Notes: generated by a model from the letters alone, not told the origin. 64,000 nucleotides of DNA from Aphodosoma sp045126975 (GCA_045126975.1 JBGVPL010000010.1:1-64000), one strand, 5' to 3'. Positions 25,528 through 34,216 are shown, counted from the first letter of the stretch. Numbers and translations: made by a program.

Positions 25528-26399
25528 TTGCCTAATGATTTTTGAAGATTCAACAACTCATTTTTATTTTCAAATGCAACTACTGTCACATACGACAATG
25601 ACTGAAAATCAACAGCAAGTGCAATATCTATATCACAAAACATTGTATTTTCAATATGCGAAGCTTTATCTACTACACCAATCATTACACCTTCTGGAAA
25701 AATTGCAGAAAAACCACTTGTCACGATAGTATCTCCAGCCACAACATCCACGTGACTCGGAATTTCATATAATTTAGCTTGTAACGGGCTCTTTACATTC
25801 CACTTAACCGAACCTAATTGTCCATTCCTTTTTATCTTAGCACTTATCACTTGCTCTGGATTTATAATAGGCAATACTACAGAGTAATTCTTCGTTACTC
25901 GTTGCACCACACCAACAACACCCTGCGGAGCAAATACACCCATATCTTCTTCCACACCTTGCTCACTTCCTTTATCTATAATTATATAATTTTGCACATC
26001 ATACACACTATTATAAACCACCTTCGCCGACAAATAATCTACTCCACCATCAATCAAGCTACCAGCAATATTCACCCCCTGCATATTGTCCCCCTGTTTT
26101 AGGGGGACGAGCGGAGCGGAGGGGGTTAAATCTGTAATCTGCAATCTATAATCTGCAATCTCCTTATACAAACGAGCATTCTCTTCCGATAAATACTTGT
26201 TCGCCTCAACCAAACCAAAATAATCTGTCACCGAATTAGTAATCCCATACGTCCATGCCGACAAAGTGGTAGCATAACTAAACGCAACAGAGCGTTGCAA
26301 ATCATTTTTATTTACAACAAGCAAAAATGCCAACACCTCTAACACAACAAAGATAATGATAGCCAAATACTTATATAAAAATTCTAATATTTTATTCAT
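25524..26399 (-). CDS. mreC: Rod shape-determining protein MreC
   Basis: Periplasmic elongasome scaffold anchored by one N-terminal helix (IIFVVLEVLAFLLVV), then a coiled coil (residues ~55-85) and the beta-domain (IIDKGSEQGVEEDMGVFAPQGVVGVV, TSGFSAIFPEGVMIGVV). The start MNKILEFLYK (291 residues) is preferred over a Met six codons upstream. In frame at the end of the coiled coil lies repeat-derived sequence: CAGATTA-type heptamers encode ADYRLQITD, then the CCCCCT palindrome encodes LTPSAPLVPLKQGD. The same heptamer and palindrome families occur elsewhere in the window. Confidence 0.92.
   Translation of the reverse strand: MNKILEFLYKYLAIIIFVVLEVLAFLLVVNKNDLQRSVAFSYATTLSAWTYGITNSVTDYFGLVEANKYLSEENARLYKEIADYRLQITDLTPSAPLVPLKQGDNMQGVNIAGSLIDGGVDYLSAKVVYNSVYDVQNYIIIDKGSEQGVEEDMGVFAPQGVVGVVQRVTKNYSVVLPIINPEQVISAKIKRNGQLGSVKWNVKSPLQAKLYEIPSHVDVVAGDTIVTSGFSAIFPEGVMIGVVDKASHIENTMFCDIDIALAVDFQSLSYVTVVAFENKNELLNLQKSLGK
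26084..26165. repeat. CCCCCT palindrome plus CAGATTA heptamers inside mreC
   Basis: At 26084-26131 the sequence ATATTGTCCCCCTGTTTTAG, GGGGGACGAGC and GAGCGGAGGGGGTTAA forms a short palindrome that is repeated almost exactly in the flippase gene (28870-28919). Next to it (26132-26165) lie heptamers of the CTGTAAT/CTGCAAT type. All of it is read through in frame. Confidence 0.88.
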
Positions 26400-26407
26400 T
26401 TTCAATA

Positions 26408-26462
26408 AAAAAGACAAAAGAACAGAAGAACGAAATTATGTTCTTATGCTCTTCTGTCTTCT
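26408..26462. repeat. AGACAAAAGAACAGAAGAAC inverted element
   Basis: Left arm at 26410-26434 and complementary right arm TTATGTTCTTATGCTCTTCTGTCTT at 26438-26462, between mreB and mreC. It is the best-paired example of this family, and could act as a processing hairpin inside the operon. Confidence 0.7.
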
Positions 26463-26477
26463 AATATTCATTCTATA

Positions 26478-27500
26478 TTAACGTAATAAGAAACGGAATT
26501 TATCTACATTCTTAAGCGCAATACCCGTACCACGAGCTACAGCACGTAATGGGTCTTCTGCCACATGGAATTGAATTTGAATTTTATCTGTCAAACGCTT
26601 AGCCAAACCACGCAACAATGCACCACCACCGGCGAGATAAATACCTTTATCAATCAAATCGGCATACAACTCAGGTGGAGTTTCACCCAATGCAGCAAGA
26701 ATAGCAGTTTCGATTTTTGAAATAGTTTTATCCAAGCAGTGAGCAATCTCTTGATATGACACAGGCACTTCCATTGGCAAACCTGTCACACGATTAGGTC
26801 CACGAACAATCATATCTTGAGGAGCTTCGTCACCCAAATCAATCAAAGCCGAACCTACTTGTTTCTTGATACGCTCAGCCATCACCTCACTAACACGGAT
26901 ATTATGTTGCTTAAACATATAATCTATAATATCTTGTGTGAAAGCATCACCTGCTACACGAAGCGATTTATCAGTTACAATACCACCCAACGAAATAACT
27001 GCAATCTCAGTAGTACCACCACCTATATCGACCACCATGTTACCCTCTGGAGCTTCAACATCAAGACCAATACCCAATGCTGCTGCCATAGGTTCAAAAA
27101 TCATATAGACATCACGTCCACCTGCATGCTCTGCTGAGTCGCGCACCGCACGAATCTCAACCTCAGTACTTCCCGAAGGAATACCAATCACCATACGCAA
27201 AGATGGCGAAAATAGATGATTTTTGTTTGGAATCATCTTAATCAAACCACGAATCAATAATTCAGCCGCATGGAAATCCGCAATCACACCATCACGCAAA
27301 GGACGAACCGTATAAATATTCGGATTCTCTTTACCTCGCATTTGAGCTGCCACAGCACCAATAGCCTCCAATTTTTCAGAACGCTTATCCAACGCCACAA
27401 CAGATGGTTGATCTACCACGATTTTATCATTATGAATAATGACAGTATTCGCAGTTCCCAAGTCCATCGCTATCTCTTGTGTCAACGAAAAAATACCCAT
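26478..27500 (-). CDS. mreB: Rod shape-determining actin homologue MreB
   Basis: Cytoplasmic actin-like filament protein that directs wall synthesis; 340 residues, full length. ATP-binding motifs are AMDLGTANTVI (phosphate 1), VVDIGGGTTEIAVIS (phosphate 2) and GIYLAGGGALLRGL (adenosine). FEPMAAALGIGLDV is diagnostic. First gene of the mre operon, with a -7 motif at 27568-27561 upstream and a short AGTTATT-type repeat between promoter and gene. Confidence 0.97.
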   Translation of the reverse strand: MGIFSLTQEIAMDLGTANTVIIHNDKIVVDQPSVVALDKRSEKLEAIGAVAAQMRGKENPNIYTVRPLRDGVIADFHAAELLIRGLIKMIPNKNHLFSPSLRMVIGIPSGSTEVEIRAVRDSAEHAGGRDVYMIFEPMAAALGIGLDVEAPEGNMVVDIGGGTTEIAVISLGGIVTDKSLRVAGDAFTQDIIDYMFKQHNIRVSEVMAERIKKQVGSALIDLGDEAPQDMIVRGPNRVTGLPMEVPVSYQEIAHCLDKTISKIETAILAALGETPPELYADLIDKGIYLAGGGALLRGLAKRLTDKIQIQFHVAEDPLRAVARGTGIALKNVDKFRFLLR

Positions 27501-27508
27501 TTTCTTTT

Positions 27509-27558
27509 TAGTTATTAATTACTAGTTAATAGTTATTAGTGTTCTAGTCTTTCTAGTT
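27509..27558. repeat. AGTTATT/TAGTTAA heptamer-like tract in mreB leader
   Basis: Degenerate 7-bp periodic sequence (AGTTATTAATTACTAGTTAA, then TAGTTATTAG and two CTAGTCTTTCTAG-like units) filling the mreB 5' leader. Confidence 0.6.
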
Positions 27559-27560
27559 TG

Positions 27561-27568
27561 CAAAGTTA
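27561..27568 (-). promoter_or_regulatory. -7 element of the mre operon
   Basis: TAACTTTG on the minus strand, 61 bases upstream of mreB; a TTG lies 16 bases further upstream (27587-27585), a little close. Confidence 0.6.
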
Positions 27569-27602
27569 CAAAAAATCATACAAACAACCAATTATTTATG
27601 AC

Positions 27603-29147
27603 CTATTTTTTTACACATTTTTTTAACACCGGCATCTCACTCAAAGGCAAATCTTTCTTCACCAAATAAACCAAAAATACCACCAACAACACTGTACGAT
27701 AACTCATTCTCAACCAGAAGTTTGGTATCTCAACCACAGTTCCTGCAATCCACAATCCCGCTGTCAACAAACAATAAACCCCTATGCTCTTCATAGGATA
27801 ACTAATAGCGTAGTATTTTTGTCCTATAAAATAGCTCAACAACATCATCACCACATAACTCACCAACGATGCACTCGCACTCGCCCAATAACTATATTTT
27901 GGCACAAACATCACATTGATAATCAACGTAATCACAAAACCCACAATCGAAAACCATGCCCCATACATCGTCTTATCTATCAATTTATACCACAACGACA
28001 AGTTATAAACTACCCCCTGCACCAAATAGGTAATCAACACTATTGGTATTATCTGCAATCCTTCACGATATTGAGGTCCAAGCACATACTGAAATACGTC
28101 CATATAGAACACCATACCCAAAAATATCAACAACGCCGCAATTATATAATATTTCATCGCATCGGCATAACTCTCCTTACTATCACGACTACCATGTTTC
28201 GCAAATACAAACGGCTCATACGCAAACCTAAAGGCATACGTAAACATCATCATTATCATCGCAATCTTAAAGCTCGCACCATATATTCCCAACTGACGCA
28301 TACCCTCCTCTGCATCAGGATATACCATCGGAAATATAATCTTATCAACCGTCTGATTCATAATCCCCGCAATACCCAATAACAACAACGGCAAACTATA
28401 TCTCAACATCCTCTTCAACAACTCCCAATCGAATGTCCATTTACCGACAAACACAAACGGCAACAATGCCAACGTAACCGATGCCGTTGATATCACATTC
28501 GACACAAATATATACCCAACTCCATAAGACGGATTATAGAACCAATCTATCAACTCTGGTTTCCAATCCATTATCAACGGACATCCCACCAAAAAGAACA
28601 AGTTGCACGCAATATTCATGAATATCATAAACAACTTCAACGCTGCAAACATCAAAGGTCTATTCTTATATCGCAAATAACTAAACGGAATACTATCAAA
28701 CGCATCCATCGCCACCGCCACACCAAGCATAGCAATAAACTCAGGATGAGCGCTATACCCCATTGCATCCGCTACATTCTGCTGAAACAACAAACACAAC
28801 ACCGCAAACACCGTAGATGTAACTGCTAACGATGTCAACGTAGTGCTATACACCCTATTCGGTTGCGGATATTGTCCCCCTGTTTTAGGGGGACGAGCTC
28901 CAAGAGCGGAGGGGGTTAATTCTTTATCTTCATTCACAAAACGGAAAAAACCAGTCTCCATTCCGTATGTCAATATAATAATAACCAACGCAGTCCAAGC
29001 ATACAAATTAGTTACAATCCCATACTCCGACGCATCCGCCAACACATAACTATACAATGGCACCAAGCACCAATTCAGGAACTTACCCACGATACTGCTC
29101 AAGCCATAAATCGCAGTCTCTTTTGCCAACTGTTTCAATCCAGCCAT
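27603..29147 (-). CDS. Oligosaccharide flippase (Wzx/MATE-like)
   Basis: Multi-pass membrane protein of the polysaccharide-export (MVF/MOP) superfamily, 514 residues with about 12-14 hydrophobic segments, expected to flip lipid-linked glycans. The N-terminus LAKETAIYGLSSIVGKFLNWCLVPLYSYVL is typical of the Bacteroidales lipopolysaccharide-biosynthesis flippase group. The start is placed at MAGLKQLAKE, since the nine codons before it come from a TGCACAA heptamer tract. In the first large loop (residues ~75-97) the in-frame CCCCCT palindrome encodes LTPSALGARPPKTGGQYPQ. No glycosyltransferases are adjacent. Confidence 0.88.
   Translation of the reverse strand: MAGLKQLAKETAIYGLSSIVGKFLNWCLVPLYSYVLADASEYGIVTNLYAWTALVIIILTYGMETGFFRFVNEDKELTPSALGARPPKTGGQYPQPNRVYSTTLTSLAVTSTVFAVLCLLFQQNVADAMGYSAHPEFIAMLGVAVAMDAFDSIPFSYLRYKNRPLMFAALKLFMIFMNIACNLFFLVGCPLIMDWKPELIDWFYNPSYGVGYIFVSNVISTASVTLALLPFVFVGKWTFDWELLKRMLRYSLPLLLLGIAGIMNQTVDKIIFPMVYPDAEEGMRQLGIYGASFKIAMIMMMFTYAFRFAYEPFVFAKHGSRDSKESYADAMKYYIIAALLIFLGMVFYMDVFQYVLGPQYREGLQIIPIVLITYLVQGVVYNLSLWYKLIDKTMYGAWFSIVGFVITLIINVMFVPKYSYWASASASLVSYVVMMLLSYFIGQKYYAISYPMKSIGVYCLLTAGLWIAGTVVEIPNFWLRMSYRTVLLVVFLVYLVKKDLPLSEMPVLKKCVKK
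28870..28919. repeat. CCCCCT palindrome inside the flippase gene
   Basis: Second copy of the element seen in mreC. It shares ATATTGTCCCCCTGTTTTAG and GAGCGGAGGGGGTTAA but has a different middle (GACGAGCTCCAAGAGC), so the distal half is read in a different frame than in mreC, and both frames are open. Confidence 0.88.
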
Positions 29148-29152
29148 TTCTA

Positions 29153-29188
29153 TAATGCATAATGCACAATGCACAATTCACAATTAAC
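29153..29188. repeat. AATGCAC/AATTCAC heptamer tract
   Basis: Tandem 7-bp units (TAATGCA, TAATGCA, CAATGCA, CAATTCA, CAATTAA) directly upstream of the flippase start. Confidence 0.8.
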
Positions 29189-29264
29189 TCAACACACCAT
29201 TTAACAATTAGCATTTTTCGCCAAGGCTCAAGACCTTTGGTTGTGAATTTTACATTGTAAATTT

Positions 29265-30278
29265 TTAAAATAATGTTTGTTCTAAATCTGTTCGTGTACG
29301 TCCAAGATGCTTATATGCCAAGTCTGTTACTTCACGTCCTCGAGGAGTCCTTTTTATGAAACCCTCTTTAATCAAAAATGGCTCATACACCTCCTCAATC
29401 GTACCCGCATCCTCGCTCATTGCTGTCGCAATCGTAGTCAACCCCACAGGACCACCCTTGAATTTATCAATCATCGTCAACAATATCTTATTGTCGATTT
29501 CATCCAAACCATAGCGGTCGATATTCAATGCCTCAAGCGCATAACAAGCAATCGTGCGGTCAATTCTACCGCTACCCTTCACTTGCGCAAAGTCACGCAC
29601 ACGGCGCAACAAAGCATTCGCTATACGAGGCGTACCCCTACTCCTACGCGCAATCTCCACTGCCGCCTCTCTCACAATAGGCACCTGCATAATCGCCGCC
29701 GAACGATTGATAATATTCACCAACACCTCGTCATCGTAATACTCAAAGTGGCAATTTATACCAAAACGCGCCCTCAACGGAGCAGTCAAAAGTCCACTAC
29801 GCGTAGTAGCCCCAATCAACGTAAAAGGCTCCAAATCAATCTGCACCGACCTTGCCGAAGGACCTTTATCAATCATAATATCAATGCGATAGTCCTCCAT
29901 TGCCGAATACAAATACTCCTCAACCACAGGGCTCAAACGGTGTATTTCGTCGATAAACAGCACATCGTTTCTCTCCAACGATGTGAGCAAACCAGCCAAG
30001 TCACCCGGCTTATCAAGCACCGGACCCGAAGTCAACTTAAAGCCAACTCCCAATTCATTTGCAATAATATTGCTCAACGTAGTCTTACCAAGACCCGGAG
30101 GTCCATGAAGCAAAGTGTGGTCAAGACTCTCGCCACGCATACGCGCCGCCTGAACAAAGATGCTGAGATTCTCAACCACCTTGTCTTGTCCTGCAAAGTC
30201 GTCAAACGACAACGGACGCAACGCCTTATCCAAATCCCCCTCAGCCTCTCGCTTCGGATTATGTATATCAAATTCCAT
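29265..30278 (-). CDS. ruvB: Holliday junction branch migration ATPase RuvB
   Basis: AAA+ hexameric motor that drives branch migration with RuvA. The 337 residues are standard. Walker A HGPPGLGKTTLSNIIANELG, Walker B VLFIDEIHRLSPVVEEYLY, sensor 1 TLIGATTRSGLLTAPLRARFG and the C-terminal winged helix (EPFLIKEGFIKRTPRGREVT) are all present. ruvA is not in the window. It stands between the flippase and an ABC ATPase gene with an A-rich and GTTCC-type repeat upstream. Confidence 0.97.
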   Translation of the reverse strand: MEFDIHNPKREAEGDLDKALRPLSFDDFAGQDKVVENLSIFVQAARMRGESLDHTLLHGPPGLGKTTLSNIIANELGVGFKLTSGPVLDKPGDLAGLLTSLERNDVLFIDEIHRLSPVVEEYLYSAMEDYRIDIMIDKGPSARSVQIDLEPFTLIGATTRSGLLTAPLRARFGINCHFEYYDDEVLVNIINRSAAIMQVPIVREAAVEIARRSRGTPRIANALLRRVRDFAQVKGSGRIDRTIACYALEALNIDRYGLDEIDNKILLTMIDKFKGGPVGLTTIATAMSEDAGTIEEVYEPFLIKEGFIKRTPRGREVTDLAYKHLGRTRTDLEQTLF

Positions 30279-30288
30279 ATAATCAATT

Positions 30289-30372
30289 AAGAATTAAGAA
30301 TTAAAAATTAAAAATTAAAAATTCCTTGCTCCCTGCTCCTTATTCCCTATTCCTTATTCCCTATTCCTTAAT
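30289..30372. repeat. TTAAGAA and GTTCC-type heptamers
   Basis: At 30289-30323 units of TTAAGAA/TTAAAAA; at 30324-30372 units like CTCCTTATTCCCTATTCCTT. The second tract supplies the last codons (Lys-Glu-stop) of the ABC ATPase gene. Confidence 0.82.
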
Positions 30373-31065
30373 AGAAAGGAATATCCTTTCTATTGACCCA
30401 TATTTCGCCACAAGAGCATCTTTAGTTCCCTGTTCAATCACATTACCCTTATTGATAACTATCACATCATCACATACTTGCTCCACCTCTTGCATAATAT
30501 GAGTCGAAAATATCACCAAACGCTCACGCCCCAAATCCTTAATCAACTGACGAATTTCAATCAACTGATTAGGGTCAAGACCTGTAGTAGGCTCATCGAG
30601 TATCAACACCTTCGGATTATGAATGATAGCCGCCGCAATACCCACTCTCTGACGATACCCCTTCGACAACTGCTTAATCAACTTATGAGACTCACTCGTC
30701 AAGCCAGTACGCTCCACTACATCATTCACAACATCTTGCATTGCTATCCCCTTCAAACCATACACCCCTGCCACAAACTCCAAATACTCACGCACATACA
30801 TATCGAGATAGAGCGGATTGTGCTCAGGCAAGTAGCCCACCAATCGCTTAGTCTCCACATCATCCACCGCCACACGCTTACCATCAATCCACACTTCCCC
30901 CTCATCAGCAGCAATATAACCCGTAATAATCTTCATCAATGTAGATTTACCCGCCCCATTCGGACCCAATAAACCCACAATACGCCCAGCACCAAACTCT
31001 TGACATATAGAGTTCAACACCCTCTGCGCACCATAACTTTTCGATATATTCTTTATTTCTAACAT
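30361..31065 (-). CDS. ABC transporter ATP-binding protein (GldA-like)
   Basis: A 234-residue ABC ATPase with Walker A LLGPNGAGKSTLMKIITG, signature QLSKGYRQRVGIA, Walker B VLILDEPTTGLDPNQ and switch His in IFSTHIMQEV. The sequence resembles the group that includes GldA of gliding Bacteroidota and other ABC-2 type exporters; no permease lies beside it. A GldF/GldG partner would be expected elsewhere, so the substrate is unknown. The C-terminal two residues are encoded by the edge of a heptamer tract. Confidence 0.85.
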   Translation of the reverse strand: MLEIKNISKSYGAQRVLNSICQEFGAGRIVGLLGPNGAGKSTLMKIITGYIAADEGEVWIDGKRVAVDDVETKRLVGYLPEHNPLYLDMYVREYLEFVAGVYGLKGIAMQDVVNDVVERTGLTSESHKLIKQLSKGYRQRVGIAAAIIHNPKVLILDEPTTGLDPNQLIEIRQLIKDLGRERLVIFSTHIMQEVEQVCDDVIVINKGNVIEQGTKDALVAKYGSIERIFLSIKE

Positions 31066-31070
31066 AACTT

Positions 31071-31141
31071 GAAAGTTGAGAGTTAAAAGTTGAAAGTTTA
31101 GAATTCCTCACTCCTAACTCCTCATTCCTAATTCCTCATTA
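31071..31141. repeat. AGTTGAA and CCTAATTCCTCATT heptamers
   Basis: At 31071-31100 AGTTGAG/AGTTAAA/AGTTGAA units; at 31102-31141 heptamers such as CTCACTC, CTAACTC, CTCATTC, CTAATTC, CTCATTA. The gap between topB and the ABC ATPase gene is wholly repeat. Confidence 0.85.
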
Positions 31142-32980
31142 TTATCCTATTTTATTAGTTGGATTTTGTTTCATTACTTCGCTTACTACGTTGCCTACCA
31201 TAGCTTTTAGTTCATCGAGGAATTGTCGTGCCTCGAAGGTACCTTTCTCGATGTCACGGAGTTTCTTTTCCCACTGCCCTGTCAGCTCTGCCGACTTCAG
31301 TAGGTCGAACTGGATAGTGGCTATCAAATCGACGCCCAACTGCGTAGGCACAAGCGATTTGCGCTCCTTGCGGATATAGTTGCGCTTAAACAGCGTCTCG
31401 ATAATAGATGCACGAGTAGATGGGCGACCTATGCCGTTCTCCTTGAGCGCATCACGCAACTCCTCGTTATCGACCAACTTACCAGCCGTCTCCATTGCTC
31501 GCAAGAGAGTGGCTTCGGTGTAGAGTTTAGGTGGCGAAGTCTGCTTTTGGGCCAAATCAGGCGTATGCTCACCCTTTTCGCCCTTCACAAACTTAGGCAA
31601 TACCTTTTCATTCGCCTCCTCTTTTTCTTCCTCAATATCTTTTGAGACGCAATTTATTGCGTCTCTACTTACTCCCTGCTCCTTATTCCCTACTCCATAT
31701 TCAAACACTGCGCGCCAACCAGGCTCAAGTATGCGTTTACCTGTAACCTTAAACTCTACGCCATTAACATCTCCTAATACGGTAGTAGTTGATATTTTAC
31801 ATTCAGGATAGAAATTAGCAATAAAATGTCGCACAACGAGGTCATAGACCTTACGTTCAGGCTCAGTCATTGCCGCTTGATTATACCCCGTAGGAATAAT
31901 TGCATGGTGGTCAGTAACTTTGGCGTTATCGAACACCTTTTTCGATTTAGGCAGTTTATTCAAATCGAGTGCCGCCACCAAAGGTTCATACCCCTTCAAT
32001 CCACGCATAGTTGCTGCCATTTTAGGATACAAATCTTCGCTCAAGAATGTGGTATCTACACGCGGATAGGTGGTTAATTTCTTCTCATACAACGACTGAA
32101 TCAACTTCAAGGTTTCGTCTGCCGAGTAAGAAAACTTCTTATTACACTCGACTTGCAACGAAGTCAAATCGAATAGTTTTGGAGCAGATTCTGTGCCTTT
32201 TTTTTCAGTTACCGAAGTAACTTCGAACTCGTGTCCTTCGATTTGTTTTAGAGCCTCACGCGCCTCATCTTCCGACTTATACTTACCTTTTGTACTCGAA
32301 AAAGTTACATCGCGATAGAGAGTCTTCAACTCCCAATATGGCTCTGGCACGAAATTCTTTATCTCATTATAACGATTGACAATCAATGCCAATGTAGGAG
32401 TTTGAACACGCCCGATTGACAAGACTTGACGATTAGCAGCATATTTAAGAGTATATATGCGCGTTGCGTTCATGCCGAGCAACCAATCGCCTATGGCACG
32501 TGCAAGCCCAGCCTCATATAGTCGTTGAAAATCATTTGCGTCTTTCAATGCTCGAAATCCATCACGAATAGACTCTTCGGTCAACGACGAAATCCACAAT
32601 CGTTTAACGGGACACTTACACAATGCCTTTTGCATCACCCAACGTTGAATCAATTCACCCTCTTGACCAGCATCACCACAATTTATAACTTCTTCTGCGC
32701 CAGCTATGAGTTGCTCTATAATTTTGAATTGCTTTACATAATTATCAATCTCAATCAACTTTATACCGAAACGGGCTGGAATCATCGGCAAAGAGCCATA
32801 GTTCCAACCTTTCCATTCAGGATAATAATCGTGAGGTTCTTTGAGCGTACACAAGTGACCATAAGTCCACGTCACTTGGTAGCCATTGCCCTCAAGATAA
32901 CCATCCTTTTTTGTATTTGCACCAAGTATAGCAGCAATTTCACGCGCCACACTTGGCTTTTCGGCGATACATACTTTCAC
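31142..32980 (-). CDS. topB: DNA topoisomerase III
   Basis: Type IA topoisomerase for decatenation, 612 residues. The N-terminal TOPRIM domain has CIAEKPSVAREIAAILG and NCGDAGQEGELIQRWV (DAGQEGE in place of the classical DxDREGE, as in the TopB group of Bacteroidota). SIGRVQTPTLALIV is conserved, and the catalytic tyrosine is in LTTYPRVDTTFLS. GRPSTRASIIETL is the typical C-terminal core motif. It is shorter than the roughly 690 residues common in the group, with no zinc-finger end. A repeat insertion at 31644-31698 adds in-frame residues NKEQGVSRDAINCVSKD near position 435. Confidence 0.93.
   Translation of the reverse strand: MKVCIAEKPSVAREIAAILGANTKKDGYLEGNGYQVTWTYGHLCTLKEPHDYYPEWKGWNYGSLPMIPARFGIKLIEIDNYVKQFKIIEQLIAGAEEVINCGDAGQEGELIQRWVMQKALCKCPVKRLWISSLTEESIRDGFRALKDANDFQRLYEAGLARAIGDWLLGMNATRIYTLKYAANRQVLSIGRVQTPTLALIVNRYNEIKNFVPEPYWELKTLYRDVTFSSTKGKYKSEDEAREALKQIEGHEFEVTSVTEKKGTESAPKLFDLTSLQVECNKKFSYSADETLKLIQSLYEKKLTTYPRVDTTFLSEDLYPKMAATMRGLKGYEPLVAALDLNKLPKSKKVFDNAKVTDHHAIIPTGYNQAAMTEPERKVYDLVVRHFIANFYPECKISTTTVLGDVNGVEFKVTGKRILEPGWRAVFEYGVGNKEQGVSRDAINCVSKDIEEEKEEANEKVLPKFVKGEKGEHTPDLAQKQTSPPKLYTEATLLRAMETAGKLVDNEELRDALKENGIGRPSTRASIIETLFKRNYIRKERKSLVPTQLGVDLIATIQFDLLKSAELTGQWEKKLRDIEKGTFEARQFLDELKAMVGNVVSEVMKQNPTNKIG
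31644..31698. repeat. GAGACGC palindrome and CTCCTTATTCCCTA tract inside topB
   Basis: GAGACGCAATTTATTGCGTC followed by TCTACTTA, then heptamers ACTCCCT, GCTCCTT, ATTCCCT, ACTCCAT. It is read in frame inside topB, between the core and the C-terminal catalytic-domain repeat. Confidence 0.85.
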
Positions 32981-32986
32981 TTTAAA

Positions 32987-33130
32987 TTAGTTACTAGTTA
33001 GTAGTTACTAGTTAGTAGTTATTATTCCTTATTCCCTGTTCCTTATTCCCTGTTCCTTATTCCCTGTTCCTTATTCCCTATTCCTTATTCCCTGTTCCTT
33101 ATTCCCTGTTCCTTATTCCCTACTCCTTAT
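32987..33130. repeat. TAGTTAC/TAGTTAG and ATTCCCTGTTCCTT arrays
   Basis: At 32987-33022 heptamers AGTTACT/AGTTAGT; at 33023-33128 about 14 units alternating ATTCCCT and GTTCCTT. The array runs into the gene at 33113 and encodes its last residues (EIRSRE-stop). Confidence 0.9.
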
Positions 33131-34216
33131 TTCCAAGCATTGTGCATTAACCGAAGCCTCATGAATCAACTCGTATATCTGCTTCACCAAATCAGTTGAG
33201 AGTCCCAATTCTTCTGCTAATTCAATTCGATTTTGAATTACTTCATTATATCGTCCAGTTTGAACAATCGGCATATTGTGTTGATGTTTATACTTACCGA
33301 TTTCGCTTGACACCTGCATGCGTTTGGCAAGTGTTTCAATCAATATAGAATCTAAAGAGTCGATTTTACTACGTAATTCAGCTAACTCCTGATTGTGATT
33401 ATTTCGCTCATGCACCACCAACAATTTCAACATAATATTCAACTGCTCAGGCGTCAATTGCTGTTCGGCATCACTCAAAGCCTGCTCAGGCGCACAATGG
33501 CACTCAATCATCAAACCATCAAAATCAAGGTCGAATGCCTTTTGACTCAATCCTGCCACCAAATCACGATTACCAGCTATATGCGATGGATCACAAATCA
33601 AAGGCAACTTAGGCAACTGACGTTTCAACTCTATTGGCACATACCAATGCGGAGCGTTACGATATGACAATTGTGAATTGTGAATTGTGAATTGTGCATT
33701 AAAAAAACCACGATGCACAGCAACAAGACGTTCTATACCTGCTTGTTGAAAACGCTTAATTGCACCAATCCAAAGATTTATATCGGGATTCATTGGATTT
33801 TTCACCAACACAGTTATCTCTTTATTATCTTTCAAAACATCGGCAATCTCTTGCACAGCAAATGGATTAGTAGTAGTACGCGCACCAATCCACACAAAAT
33901 CCAAACCAGCCGCCACTACCAATTTTGCATGCTCTCCATTTGCCACCTCAGTGCCAACTGCCATTCCTGTCTCAATCTTCACTCGGTGCAACCACTGCAA
34001 GCCAACCTCACCAACTCCTTCGAATGTACCAGGCTGAGTGCGAGGCTTCCACAAGCCTGCACGAAACCATTTCACACCCATAGATGCCAACGATTTTGCC
34101 GTTGACATAACTTGATGCTCTGTTTCAGCAGCACAAGGACCAGCAATAATTAGTTGAGAGTTGAGAATTGAGAGTTGAGAATTTTTTTCTCTATTATTTA
34201 ATTGTGAATTATGCAT
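33113..34216 (-). CDS. DAHP synthase / chorismate mutase fusion
   Basis: Bifunctional shikimate-pathway enzyme: residues ~20-255 are a class I DAHP synthase core (IAGPCAAETEHQV, KPRTQPGTFEGVGEVGL, AVHRGFF, LPLICDPSHIAGNRDLV), and residues ~270-360 an AroQ-type chorismate mutase (LAELRSKIDSLDSILIETLAKRM). It gives the first step of aromatic synthesis and the branch to prephenate. Odd points: residues 1-23 (HNSQLNNREKNSQLS-like) are wholly heptamer-derived and replace the usual N-terminus; NAQFTIHNSQL in the loop after HRGF is repeat-derived; and the last residues come from a third tract. The next Met lies after the essential IAGPC motif, so the start codon must lie in the repeat. No feedback domain is seen. 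Confidence 0.9.
   Translation of the reverse strand: MHNSQLNNREKNSQLSILNSQLIIAGPCAAETEHQVMSTAKSLASMGVKWFRAGLWKPRTQPGTFEGVGEVGLQWLHRVKIETGMAVGTEVANGEHAKLVVAAGLDFVWIGARTTTNPFAVQEIADVLKDNKEITVLVKNPMNPDINLWIGAIKRFQQAGIERLVAVHRGFFNAQFTIHNSQLSYRNAPHWYVPIELKRQLPKLPLICDPSHIAGNRDLVAGLSQKAFDLDFDGLMIECHCAPEQALSDAEQQLTPEQLNIMLKLLVVHERNNHNQELAELRSKIDSLDSILIETLAKRMQVSSEIGKYKHQHNMPIVQTGRYNEVIQNRIELAEELGLSTDLVKQIYELIHEASVNAQCLEIRSRE
33668..33702. repeat. AATTGTG heptamers inside the DAHP synthase gene
   Basis: Units AATTGTG repeated four times plus CATTAAA, in frame, encoding FNAQFTIHNSQL in the loop between the HRGF motif and YRNAPHW. Confidence 0.85.

Noticed and set aside
29307..30290. A 327-codon frame opposite ruvB
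   Set aside because: Shadow frame of ruvB with Arg/His/Thr-rich low-complexity sequence and no recognisable domain.
30361..31065. Complete gliding (gld) ABC transporter
   Set aside because: Only the ATPase is present; no gldF or gldG permease nearby, so the name is not justified.
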